Shown in pieces: positions 1 through 8,563 of a stretch of 64,000 nucleotides of DNA (position 1 is its first letter; every line of letters starts with the position of its first letter). The position numbers and the translations under genes are program-made. The stretch comes from Mucilaginibacter flavidus (lineage in GTDB: Bacteria; Bacteroidota; Bacteroidia; Sphingobacteriales; Sphingobacteriaceae): assembly GCF_024055575.1 (NCBI RefSeq), contig NZ_JAMXOE010000001.1, positions 913,659-977,658 on the forward strand, read 5' to 3'. The notes beneath the pieces are model-generated. The model did not search any database. It saw nothing but the letters and a program-made list of their open reading frames with translations, and was not told the origin of the DNA.

Positions 1-38
1 TGAATGATATAAAAAATAATATTATTTTTAGATATTGA

Positions 39-119
39 TTTGATAAACGATAAAAAACGCATATAACCAGCTGTGTTTACAACATCCTGCCCCCTGTGGA
101 TGCGGTTTCGTTTATCAAA
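39..119. repeat. long-range inverted repeat upstream of the papain-like peptidase
   Basis: A perfect 12-bp inverted repeat pairs 39-50 (TTTGATAAACGA) with 108-119 (TCGTTTATCAAA). The ~57-nt interior contains a smaller stem, CATCC (83-87) with GGATG (98-102). It lies 80-160 bp before the first gene. It could be an operator pair or a structured leader. No T-run follows, so it does not look like an intrinsic terminator. The function is unknown. Confidence 0.5.
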
Positions 120-198
120 CAATGTTCCCTTTTATAACCAGATACTGTTTTGCGCTGAGTGGCAGAAATATTAACAAAGTTTAAATAATCCCTATAAA

Positions 199-1827
199 AT
201 GAAAACTTACCTGTTTGCCCTTGCTTGCCTGTTTGCGGGCACTACACTTTTTGCCCAGGAACACCGAATGGGTGCAATATTCAACGCTGAAAGTATTGCG
301 GCCGCGCCTCAAAAAGTCACATTATCATTCAGAAGCTTTCGCGGGCTTCCTGAAAGTGTAAGCCTCGAAAAGTATTGCCCAACTCCCGGCGACCAGGGCA
401 ATCACGGCACCTGCGTAGCTTTCACCAGTGCTTATGATATAGCCACCATATTATATGCAAAAACGCACAATATCACCGATAAGGCTTTAATTAATAAATA
501 CACTTTTTCGCCAACTTATATTTATGAACAGGTAAAAAGTGCCACCGATGCCGATTGCCAGGATGGCCTGGACGCCATAAAAGCTATTTTCTTTATGATA
601 AAAACGGGCGATGCGCTGTTAAGCAAAGTGCCGTACCAATGCGGATTCCAACTAACAGATAATGTAAAATCGGAAGCGGCAAATTATAAGGTACAGGATG
701 GCGCAATGTTGTTTGCCGCAGCCGGGATGATGCGCGAGGACAAATACATTCAGCCGGCTGATGTGATGATATCATCGGTAAAAAAGGCGCTGGCCGAGGG
801 CTACCCGGTATCTGGCGGCTGGCATATACCTGAGTCGTTTTTCCGCATTAAGTCGGCAGTTTGGCACCCCGACCCGAATGAGGAATTGAAAGACTGGAAG
901 CATAACGGCCACGCCATGGCCATAGTTGGTTATGACGACCATATTGAAGGCGGCGCATTCCGTATCATGAACAGTTGGGGCACCAAATGGGGCGATGGCG
1001 GTTTTGTTTGGATACGCTATTCCGATTTTCCGAACTGGTGCAAGCTTGCCGTGGAAGTATTTGGCGACCCCAATACCCTTGCGCCAGATGAAGCACCGAA
1101 ACCCGTACCGCCAACTCCTACTCCTACTCCTACTCCTACTCCTACGCCTACGCCGCAGCCAACGCCAACGCCAAAACCCGAACCAAAACCTGTTCCGGTA
1201 CCTGAATCGCCAACATTTGCACTGAGCGGCAACCTGGAGTTTAAACTAAACACCGGTGACGATATGCCTGTAAATAAAACATCTACCCGCAATTTAACAG
1301 TTGAGGATGATGCCAACGCTAAAGAAGATTTAGTGGCCTATACCATGGCAGGCAGCTACACCAGCGGCACCAAGTTCAGGTTTTATATGAATGTTGACAA
1401 TGAGGCTTATGTATATGCCTTTGCCAGCGACTTAACGGGTAAAGTAAACCGCATTTTGCCTTTTGACGATATGATATCGACCCACGTTGGTGCGGGCAGT
1501 ACTATCGCTTTTCCATCGGATACTAAAGTGATCCAGCTGGATGAGCAAAAGGGAGTGGATTACCTGCTGATATTGTACTCGGCCCAGAAACTGGATGCAA
1601 CCGCCATTGCAGATAAAATGAACGGTATGAAGGGCAACCTGAGCACTAAAATAAAAACCGTGCTTGGCAATAAACTGATTGATAAAGCCAATATTCAATA
1701 CGCCGGCGATAAGGTAGGTTTCAGCACCAAAAAATTATCTACCCGGAATTTAACAGTTACCGACGACGACAAACGGCCTACGACAGGAAGCGTAGTACCA
1801 TTGATGGTTGAGATTAAACACCAGTAA
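199..1827 (+). CDS. secreted papain-like (C1) cysteine peptidase with DUF4384-like C-terminal domain
   Basis: The 542-aa protein has a signal peptide ending near residue 20 (LFAGTTLFAQ). A C1 papain-type domain follows: GDQGNHGTC places the oxyanion Gln at 66 and the nucleophile Cys at 72, GHAMAIVGYDDH gives His 238, and MNSWGTKWGDGG gives Asn 258. There is no obvious long propeptide. A Pro/Thr-rich linker (about residues 302-335, encoded by a hexanucleotide repeat) leads to a DUF4384-like region (about 365-500). That region is bracketed by two copies of STRNLTVxDD. A related RNLxVxDD motif occurs in the caspase proteins downstream, which suggests a functional link. The gene is co-oriented with the caspase array but separated from it by a 137-bp structured spacer. 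The peptidase call is secure; the DUF4384 assignment is from memory of the family. Confidence 0.88.
   Translation: MKTYLFALACLFAGTTLFAQEHRMGAIFNAESIAAAPQKVTLSFRSFRGLPESVSLEKYCPTPGDQGNHGTCVAFTSAYDIATILYAKTHNITDKALINKYTFSPTYIYEQVKSATDADCQDGLDAIKAIFFMIKTGDALLSKVPYQCGFQLTDNVKSEAANYKVQDGAMLFAAAGMMREDKYIQPADVMISSVKKALAEGYPVSGGWHIPESFFRIKSAVWHPDPNEELKDWKHNGHAMAIVGYDDHIEGGAFRIMNSWGTKWGDGGFVWIRYSDFPNWCKLAVEVFGDPNTLAPDEAPKPVPPTPTPTPTPTPTPTPQPTPTPKPEPKPVPVPESPTFALSGNLEFKLNTGDDMPVNKTSTRNLTVEDDANAKEDLVAYTMAGSYTSGTKFRFYMNVDNEAYVYAFASDLTGKVNRILPFDDMISTHVGAGSTIAFPSDTKVIQLDEQKGVDYLLILYSAQKLDATAIADKMNGMKGNLSTKIKTVLGNKLIDKANIQYAGDKVGFSTKKLSTRNLTVTDDDKRPTTGSVVPLMVEIKHQ
1114..1155 (+). repeat. in-frame hexanucleotide tandem repeat (ACTCCT)n
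   Basis: Five exact ACTCCT copies (1114-1143) are followed by ACGCCT and ACGCCG variants. They encode alternating Pro-Thr in the linker between the peptidase and the C-terminal domain. Slippage by whole units would change linker length without breaking the frame. Confidence 0.9.
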
Positions 1828-1862
1828 AACAACTTCCACAATCGGCCCGTATCACGAAAAAC

Positions 1863-1940
1863 GATAACCAAATGCTACTGCTGTGCCCGATGCTAATTTG
1901 TATCCAACTGCAGGTTAGCATTCGGCGGTAAGCGGTTATC
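1863..1940. repeat. long imperfect hairpin between peptidase gene and first caspase gene
   Basis: An inner stem pairs GCCCGATGCTAA (1885-1896) with TTAGCATTCGGC (1915-1926), with one mismatch and one G-T pair. An outer stem pairs GATAACC (1863-1869) with GGTTATC (1934-1940). No T-run follows. It may act in RNA processing, attenuation or protein binding, and it ends 24 bp before the next start codon. Confidence 0.6.
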
Positions 1941-1964
1941 AAATGGAGATCTTGAGTATAAAAA

Positions 1965-4900
1965 ATGAAAAAAATAATCCTCTTAGTGTGCGCGGTACTT
2001 TTTTTCGTCTATGGCAGCTATGGGCAAACAGGTAACATTATTATTCCTAGCGGAAATTCATTGGTAATTAACAGGATTATACCTGACCGGCAAGGCAAAT
2101 ACCTGTATAGTACAGAGGATGAAAAGATAGTGATGTGGGATATTAAAACGCACGACCAATTATACACTTTTCCTGTAGGAAAAGGGGGGCTGCGAAGTTT
2201 CGTTATCAGCAACGATGGGACAAAAATAGTGGTGAACGGTTATACTATTTATTCCACCGTAACAGGTAAGCTGCTATTCAACCTAAAAATTTCAGGCACA
2301 TACGTTGCATTTTCGCCCGATGACAGCAAACTGTACTCCATAAACTATAATGGGGAGATAAACGAATTGGATATAAAAAGCCTGCAAGTTGTGAAGGTGA
2401 TTGATCCGCTCGATGACAGGACTGGTATCGATATAACCACAACGGGCAACCTGGTTATAACTAATAGAACAGGCTGGCAAGTATGGGACCCTGCACAAAA
2501 AAAAATGGTGCTCGATTATCGGCCTCCTGCCGGAATCGGCGCCTTTAATTATTTACCTAATATGGATGCTATGGTTACTTACGTAGTGAAGAACTATAGC
2601 CAGGTAAGCGCCGATATTTATGATGTGTACACTGGCAAGCTGTTAAAGTCGGTGCCGGGTAAGGGCTATGTGATACCTGCAGAAGGCCCGGGCAAGCAAT
2701 TTGTCTTCAATCACACCATCTACGATGCATCATTTACGCCTGTCGGTCAGTTAAAAATCAACAGCAGGTATACCGTGTGCAGTTTTATACCTGCAAGCAA
2801 TACGGTTTACGCGAGCGATATGGCTCAAATTTTTGATGTAAACACAAATGATAATCATGTTGGGCACTTGTTTAATAGAAAAGTAGCTGACCTGGGTATG
2901 AGTACCTTTAATTCGATGGAGTACAGTGACGCAACGGGCATACTGAACATTATGACCGACGACTCGGTATTTAAAAGCATTAACCTGGTGAAATTAATGC
3001 CCATAAGGCACAAAGTGCTCCCGGTTAGAACAGAAATGACCACATTTAGTGCAACAGGCGATACAGTTGCCGTGTTTGATGACCATAAAGGGTATATCAA
3101 AAACATAGTTACCGGTAAAATGCTGCAACCATTTATTAAGTTAACGAATGAAGCATCGAGCAATGAAAGGGCAAATTTCTTTTTTTCAAAAAATGGCGCT
3201 AATGTTTATTACACAACATTTTCGGTGCCGCGGCAACTAAACACCCTTTATCGCATAAATGTCAAAACGGGTATTAGTCAACCAGTATTTAACTTTAAAA
3301 GTACCGAAACCCCCTATTTGCATCCAGACAAGGATTTGCTTGCAGGGATGGAAAAAGGTTACCAATATAACCATGCTAAAGTGTGGAATATAAACACAGG
3401 CGCTATTTTGTTTGATAAAGACATCCCCGATGGTGAAACCACCGATTTTATTTCCATATCAGCTGATAAAAAAAATGTATTGCTGGTGCGTAATAACACC
3501 ACCGAAAAATACAACCTTGCCGATGGCAGCCTGGAATCAAAGTCGGCAGCCTACCCTAAAATAAGGCCCTTTGGTGTTTACAGTTGCACACCGGACCTAT
3601 CATTACTTTTTGCTTTAAATTACGACGGCGAAATGACGGCCTACGATATACAGGGCAAGCCGGTTTACACCAAACAAGCTCATTTATCGGCTATCCGTAA
3701 GGCATTATTTGCGCCTGATAGCAAAACCATGTATACGGTATCGTTAGACCACACAATTAAAGTTTGGCACCCACAAACCGGTAAGCTGTTAGGTACAATT
3801 TATCTGTTTAATGATGGCAACGATTTTGTTTTTATAGACCAATACGGCCGGTTTGAGGGAACTGATGCTGGCATTAAAAAGCTTTACTATTACAGCAACA
3901 GGCGCAAGGTCCCGCTGGATGTTGTTTACGAAAAATTTTATACCCCTAACCTTTATCAACGTTCGGTAAATGGCGAGCAGTTCGATCCTATTGATGTGGT
4001 CATTAATCCGTCGCCGTTGATAAAGATATCATACGCCCAGGTTACCCGTAATCTAAACGTGGTTGACGATAAGATACCTGCCTATCAAAACACCACTGGC
4101 ATTGCAGACATTACTGTAAAAGCATCGGCCGAGAACGACAAAGTGGACGAGATTCGGCTGTTTCAAAATGGTAAAATCGTAAACATGGCAACACGCGGAC
4201 TTTTTGTTACCGATAACACAACCGGCACCGATTCAAAAACATATACAATAAGCCTGCTGCCGGGTGTAAACAACATCCGCGCCGTAGCACTTAACGGGCA
4301 GCGAACTGAAAGCGAGCCTGACGAAATAATGGTAACCTACAATAGTGGCGCACAAGCAAATGCACCTGCGCCGGTTAATAAAAGCGGCGTCATCATAGAT
4401 GTGGTTGATCGTAATGCCACCATGTACCTGGTAGTAGTGGGCATCAACGCCTACAAAAACCCTAAAATGAGGCTCAACTATGCATTAGCCGATGCTACTT
4501 CATTTAAGGATGTGGCCGAACAGGATGCAAAAACCATGATAACCGGTGTTAAAACCTATTTTGTTACCGATGATAAGGCCGACAAAAGCGGCATTTTAGC
4601 TGCCCTTGCCGAGGTGCAGAAAAATGCCAAACCACAGGATGTGTTTGTATTTTACTATGCAGGCCACGGTGTAATCAGCGATAAAAACAAAGAGTTTTAC
4701 CTGGTGCCAAACGATGTTGCCGACCTGAATAATGTAGACGCAGCGTTGGCCCAACACGGCATTTCCTCAAAAATGCTGCAGCAATACGCTATTGATATAG
4801 CCGCCCAAAAACAAGTGTTTATACTGGATGCCTGCCAGAGCGCAGGGGCGTTTTCTACATTGTTAACAGATGATGCCGACCGTCAAAAAAGCATGGCCGT

Positions 4901-5174
4901 TGTAGCCCGCAGCACAGGAACGCACTGGATAGCCGCCAGCGGTAGTCAGCAATTTGCTAACGAGTTTTCGCAGCTGGGCCATGGGGCATTTACTTATGTA
5001 CTGCTTAAGGCCATGAAGGGCGGGGCAGCCAGCAATAAAATGATAACCATTAATGGGCTTAAAAATTATTTGCAGGTACAGGTGCCCGATTTGATGAAGA
5101 AATATAACGGTACACCGCAATATCCATCGAGCTATGGTTTGGGTGATGATTTCCCGGTGGAGGTGATTAAATAA
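1965..5174 (+). CDS. exported WD40-like/caspase (peptidase C14) protein, copy 1
   Basis: The 1069-aa protein has a signal peptide ending near residue 20 (FVYGSYGQ). About 600 residues of degenerate WD40/beta-propeller repeats follow (for example KIVMWDIKT, IKVWHPQTG). An Ig-like linker at about 690-800 begins with TRNLNVVDD, and a caspase domain starts near 822 (VVVGINAYKNPK). The catalytic dyad is visible: His901 in YYAGHG and Cys957 in ILDACQSAG. It is the first of four tandem paralogues. Its linker is closest to that of copy 4, while its 3' end is almost identical in DNA to that of copy 2. Bacterial caspases of this class usually act inside the cell in signalling or defence; a signal peptide implies periplasmic or surface action here. 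Substrate unknown. Confidence 0.88.
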   Translation: MKKIILLVCAVLFFVYGSYGQTGNIIIPSGNSLVINRIIPDRQGKYLYSTEDEKIVMWDIKTHDQLYTFPVGKGGLRSFVISNDGTKIVVNGYTIYSTVTGKLLFNLKISGTYVAFSPDDSKLYSINYNGEINELDIKSLQVVKVIDPLDDRTGIDITTTGNLVITNRTGWQVWDPAQKKMVLDYRPPAGIGAFNYLPNMDAMVTYVVKNYSQVSADIYDVYTGKLLKSVPGKGYVIPAEGPGKQFVFNHTIYDASFTPVGQLKINSRYTVCSFIPASNTVYASDMAQIFDVNTNDNHVGHLFNRKVADLGMSTFNSMEYSDATGILNIMTDDSVFKSINLVKLMPIRHKVLPVRTEMTTFSATGDTVAVFDDHKGYIKNIVTGKMLQPFIKLTNEASSNERANFFFSKNGANVYYTTFSVPRQLNTLYRINVKTGISQPVFNFKSTETPYLHPDKDLLAGMEKGYQYNHAKVWNINTGAILFDKDIPDGETTDFISISADKKNVLLVRNNTTEKYNLADGSLESKSAAYPKIRPFGVYSCTPDLSLLFALNYDGEMTAYDIQGKPVYTKQAHLSAIRKALFAPDSKTMYTVSLDHTIKVWHPQTGKLLGTIYLFNDGNDFVFIDQYGRFEGTDAGIKKLYYYSNRRKVPLDVVYEKFYTPNLYQRSVNGEQFDPIDVVINPSPLIKISYAQVTRNLNVVDDKIPAYQNTTGIADITVKASAENDKVDEIRLFQNGKIVNMATRGLFVTDNTTGTDSKTYTISLLPGVNNIRAVALNGQRTESEPDEIMVTYNSGAQANAPAPVNKSGVIIDVVDRNATMYLVVVGINAYKNPKMRLNYALADATSFKDVAEQDAKTMITGVKTYFVTDDKADKSGILAALAEVQKNAKPQDVFVFYYAGHGVISDKNKEFYLVPNDVADLNNVDAALAQHGISSKMLQQYAIDIAAQKQVFILDACQSAGAFSTLLTDDADRQKSMAVVARSTGTHWIAASGSQQFANEFSQLGHGAFTYVLLKAMKGGAASNKMITINGLKNYLQVQVPDLMKKYNGTPQYPSSYGLGDDFPVEVIK

Positions 5175-5241
5175 ATAAGGCCATGAAAAAAATATTTTTG
5201 CTGATATTTTGTTTTTTAGGATTGAAAGGCTTTTCGCAAGG
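5058..5241 (+). repeat. junction repeat, copy A (184 bp)
   Basis: The end of caspase gene 1, the 8-bp spacer and the first 59 bases of gene 2 match 8380-8563 at 183 of 184 positions. The two copies are exactly 3322 bp apart. The repeat marks a tandem duplication or gene conversion spanning a gene junction. Confidence 0.93.
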
Positions 5242-8200
5242 TCCCGTGCTTACGCTGCCGGCAGGGCACACTGGCGATATAAAGGCAACAATCGTGTCGC
5301 CGGACAATAAATATCTTATTTCATCGTCGGCTGATGCCACCACCAAAATCTGGGAGCTGGCCTCAGGTAAATTGATTTACAATTTCCCCAATAAAACAGC
5401 CGAAGGTAAGCCTTATTCGTTTAGCCAGTTTATCTTCAAAAACAACGGCACCGAGCTGCTCGCTATGGGCAGGGATGTTTTGATGGTTTTTGATTTCGAT
5501 AAATTCAAGATCACTAAACAGGTTGCGCTTAAAGGATTTGTGTACGGAGCCTTGGCAACTAACGACCGCACTTTATATATCACGAACCAGCCTGAACAGT
5601 ACAAGGCGGATGTGCTAAGTCTGGATATGCAGGATTTTTCGGTTAAAAAGCTATACGAGCTTTCGGCGCCGGATTATTATGATATTGAATTTGCGCGGAT
5701 ATCATTAAATAAACAGGAAGATAAACTACTTTGCTACACGCGCCTGAAAGGCTCGGTACTTATCGACACCGCGGGTAAAGAATTGGAAATATTTAACAGC
5801 GATGTAAAGATGTTAAGCTTCCTGCCTGATGGAACGATGATGGGCGTAAAGGAAAGCGGCGGCCGTAAGTATAATATACAGTTAATTGATGCCGGTACGA
5901 AACAGTTAAAATGGGAAACTAACATTGAATTTAAAAGCATTTTTAGCTTTTATTATAATTTCCAAGCCATACAATTCGATAAAAAAACAGGACTGTGCTT
6001 GTTGCAATCGCGTAAGGATTTTGCTGTGTTTGATTATGTAAACCATACAGCCCCCAATTTGTATACAGTACCCCAGGGCGAAGCTAACAGTACCTTTTTA
6101 CAGCTAAACCTGGAGAGTATATTATCGGAACAAACAAGCAGGGCAAGGTTGGCGTGAGCCTGTACGCCTTTAATACAACCAACAACCTCACCGGGAATAA
6201 TTTTGGCGATGCACTGTTGTCTGTTCAATCATTAAAAATACCGGCATTGGCCAGTACTATATTGCTAGGCGGCGATAAAATAAATTTTAAGCAGCTTAAT
6301 ATAACCCGCAACGGATTTTCGGTCGATAACCTGCGCCACAACTATGGCAGCAATATAATAGGTATTTCGCCCGACGGTAAAACCGGCGTAAACGCGTCGG
6401 CATATTTTGTAAACTTGTACAACGCAGAAGCACCAGGCGACGATTACGACGAAATTAAAACTCCACAAAAAGACAAAGACATTCCTGTGGATATTGTTTT
6501 TTCGAAAGATGGGAAGCTGTTGGCCTCGGCGGGCGGAACAGCGGTTATAATAATTGATGTAGTAACTCAAAAAGTACTTAAAACTATTGCAACAGGCAAT
6601 TACGCGGTAACGGGCACTGCCGGGATAGGCGCGTTTTCGCCCGATAACAAAATGTATGTAGCTTTTGGTATCAGGCAGGAAAAGCCTTCGCGTTTTATGG
6701 CCTGTTTTAATATTGCTTCGGGTGTTAAACTTTGGGAACGCGGAGGAGAAGATTATACATTCAAATTCACCGCCGACAACAAGGTGGTCTTTTGTATCGA
6801 CCGCTATAATAAAAAAGCGTTGTGGTTAAACGCTAATACCGGCGAGCTTATCGCCGAAAAAGCTTTTGGCGACAACACCATCTACAACGCAATAGTTACC
6901 GATGACCTGAAATTTGCGTTGCTTAATATGGACAACACTATTGAAGTATGGGACCTGAATACTTTTACCAAAACCGGCGAATTGGGTGGACATAATGCAT
7001 TTGTTAGCTATAGTACCTTCATGAATGACGAAAAGTACCTGGTATCAGCATCGTGGGATAATACCATCAGGATATGGGATTGGAAAAACCATAGGGAGCT
7101 GATAAAGCTGGTGCTGTTTGATGAAAATGAAGAATGGGTGGCCTTTATGCCCGATGGCAGGTTTGATGCATCGGCAAATGTGCTGAAGAAAATGTATTAC
7201 ACCCGGGGGAAGGAAATTATCCCGCTCGAGGGCCTATACGAGCAGTTTTTCACCCCCTTGCTTATCAATCGGGTTCTTAATGGTGAGCAGTTTGCGCCGC
7301 TGCCGGTTGACATTAATAACCTTAAAATGGTGCCAAAGGTAAAAATGACGTACGAGGCCGGGCAGCGCAACCTGGTGGTAAGCAATGATATTCCCACCTT
7401 TAATAACACAACCGGTGTAGCGGAAATTACTGTTACAGCAACATCGCCCGACGATGCCATTGATGAAATAAGAGTTTTTCACAATGGTAAAATTGTAACG
7501 CTTACCTCCCGGAATCTGATAGTAACAAATGACAGCAAGGCAAGCACGGTTACAAAAAAATACACCATCAACCTGCTGCCGGGCAAGAACAACGTCCGTG
7601 CTTTGGCGCTAAACACGCAGCGGACAGAGAGCACGCCCGATGAATTAGCTGTAATTTATACCGGGGGTAATGCAGCAGTCGCTCCGGCCCCGGTTAGTAC
7701 AAACGCAGGCGGCATAATTGCTGCTATCGATAAAAATGCAACGCTGAACCTGGTGGTGGTTGGCATCAATCAATATAAAAATCCAAAAATGGCGCTCAAT
7801 TATGCGCTGGCCGATGCCACGGCTTTTAAGGATGAAGCTGAACGTGATGCCCGCACAATGGTAACCAGCGTTAAAACCTACCTGGTAACCGATGACAAAG
7901 CCGACAAAGCCGGTATTATAGCTGCCCTTACCGATGTTCAAAAAAACGCCAGGCCGCAGGATGTGTTCGTCTTCTATTATGCAGGCCACGGGGTTATCAG
8001 CGAAAAAAACAAAGAATTTTACCTGGTGCCCAATGACGTAACCGATTTAAAAAATGTTGACGAAGCATTGGAACTGCACGGCATACCCTCAAAAATGCTG
8101 CAGCAATATGCTATTAACATAGCCGCCCAAAAACAGGTATTTATCCTGGATGCCTGCCAAAGCGCTGGCGCCTTCGCTACCCTGATGACCAATGATGCCA

Positions 8201-8496
8201 ACCGCCAGAAAAGCTTTGCCGTTGTAGCGCGTAGCACTGGTACACATTGGATAGCGGCCAGCGGCAGCCAGCAGTTTGCCAACGAGTTTGCCCAGCTTGG
8301 TCACGGCGCATTTACCTATGTGTTGCTAAAAGCCATGAAAGGAGAAGCGGCAAGCAACAAAATGGTGACCATAAATGGCCTTAAAAATTATTTGCAGGTA
8401 CAGGTGCCTGATTTGATGAAGAAATATAACGGTACACCGCAATATCCATCGAGCTATGGTTTGGGTGATGATTTCCCGGTGGAGGTGATTAAATAA
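5183..8496 (+). pseudogene. WD40/caspase protein copy 2, split by a -1 frameshift
   Basis: Two reading frames, 5183-6157 and 6154-8496, together match copy 3 along its length. The break is in a run of five T at 6095-6099, after codons for NST. Restoring one T gives NSTFFTAKPGEYIIGTNKQG, which aligns with copy 3 (RSMCFTPKPGVFIIGTQ). The first frame then ends in TGA 58 bases later. The second frame could only begin at a GTG (6154) overlapping that stop (GTGA), with no signal peptide of its own. The first part carries the signal peptide (KGFSQ) and early WD40 repeats. The second carries the rest of the propeller, the Ig-like linker (QRNLVVSND) and an intact caspase dyad (AGHG at 7981-7992, DACQSAG at 8149-8169). 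It could be a real disabled gene, a homopolymer sequencing error, or two separately translated halves. The site does not match a canonical X-XXY-YYZ slippery sequence. Confidence 0.85.
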
Positions 8497-8563
8497 ATAA
8501 GGCCATGAAAAAAATATTTTTGCTGATATTTTGTTTTTTAGGATTGAAAGGCTTTTCGCAAGG
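8380..8563 (+). repeat. junction repeat, copy B (184 bp)
   Basis: Partner of 5058-5241 with a single mismatch (T for C in a GTGCCYGAT context). It covers the end of caspase gene 2, the spacer, and the signal-peptide region of gene 3. Confidence 0.93.

Noticed and set aside
1114..1155. CRISPR-like tandem repeat
   Set aside because: Six-base units without spacers inside a coding frame; a microsatellite, not a CRISPR array. No CRISPR array was seen anywhere in the window.
1017..1316. Antisense and +2 frames over the Pro-Thr repeat
   Set aside because: They are low-complexity shadows of the repeat region of the papain-like gene, without start signals or family features.
6090..6101. Programmed -1 ribosomal frameshift in caspase copy 2
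   Set aside because: The codons ACC TTT TTA do not form an X-XXY-YYZ heptamer, and no clear downstream pseudoknot was noticed; a lost T in a homopolymer explains it better. Kept as a question in the findings.
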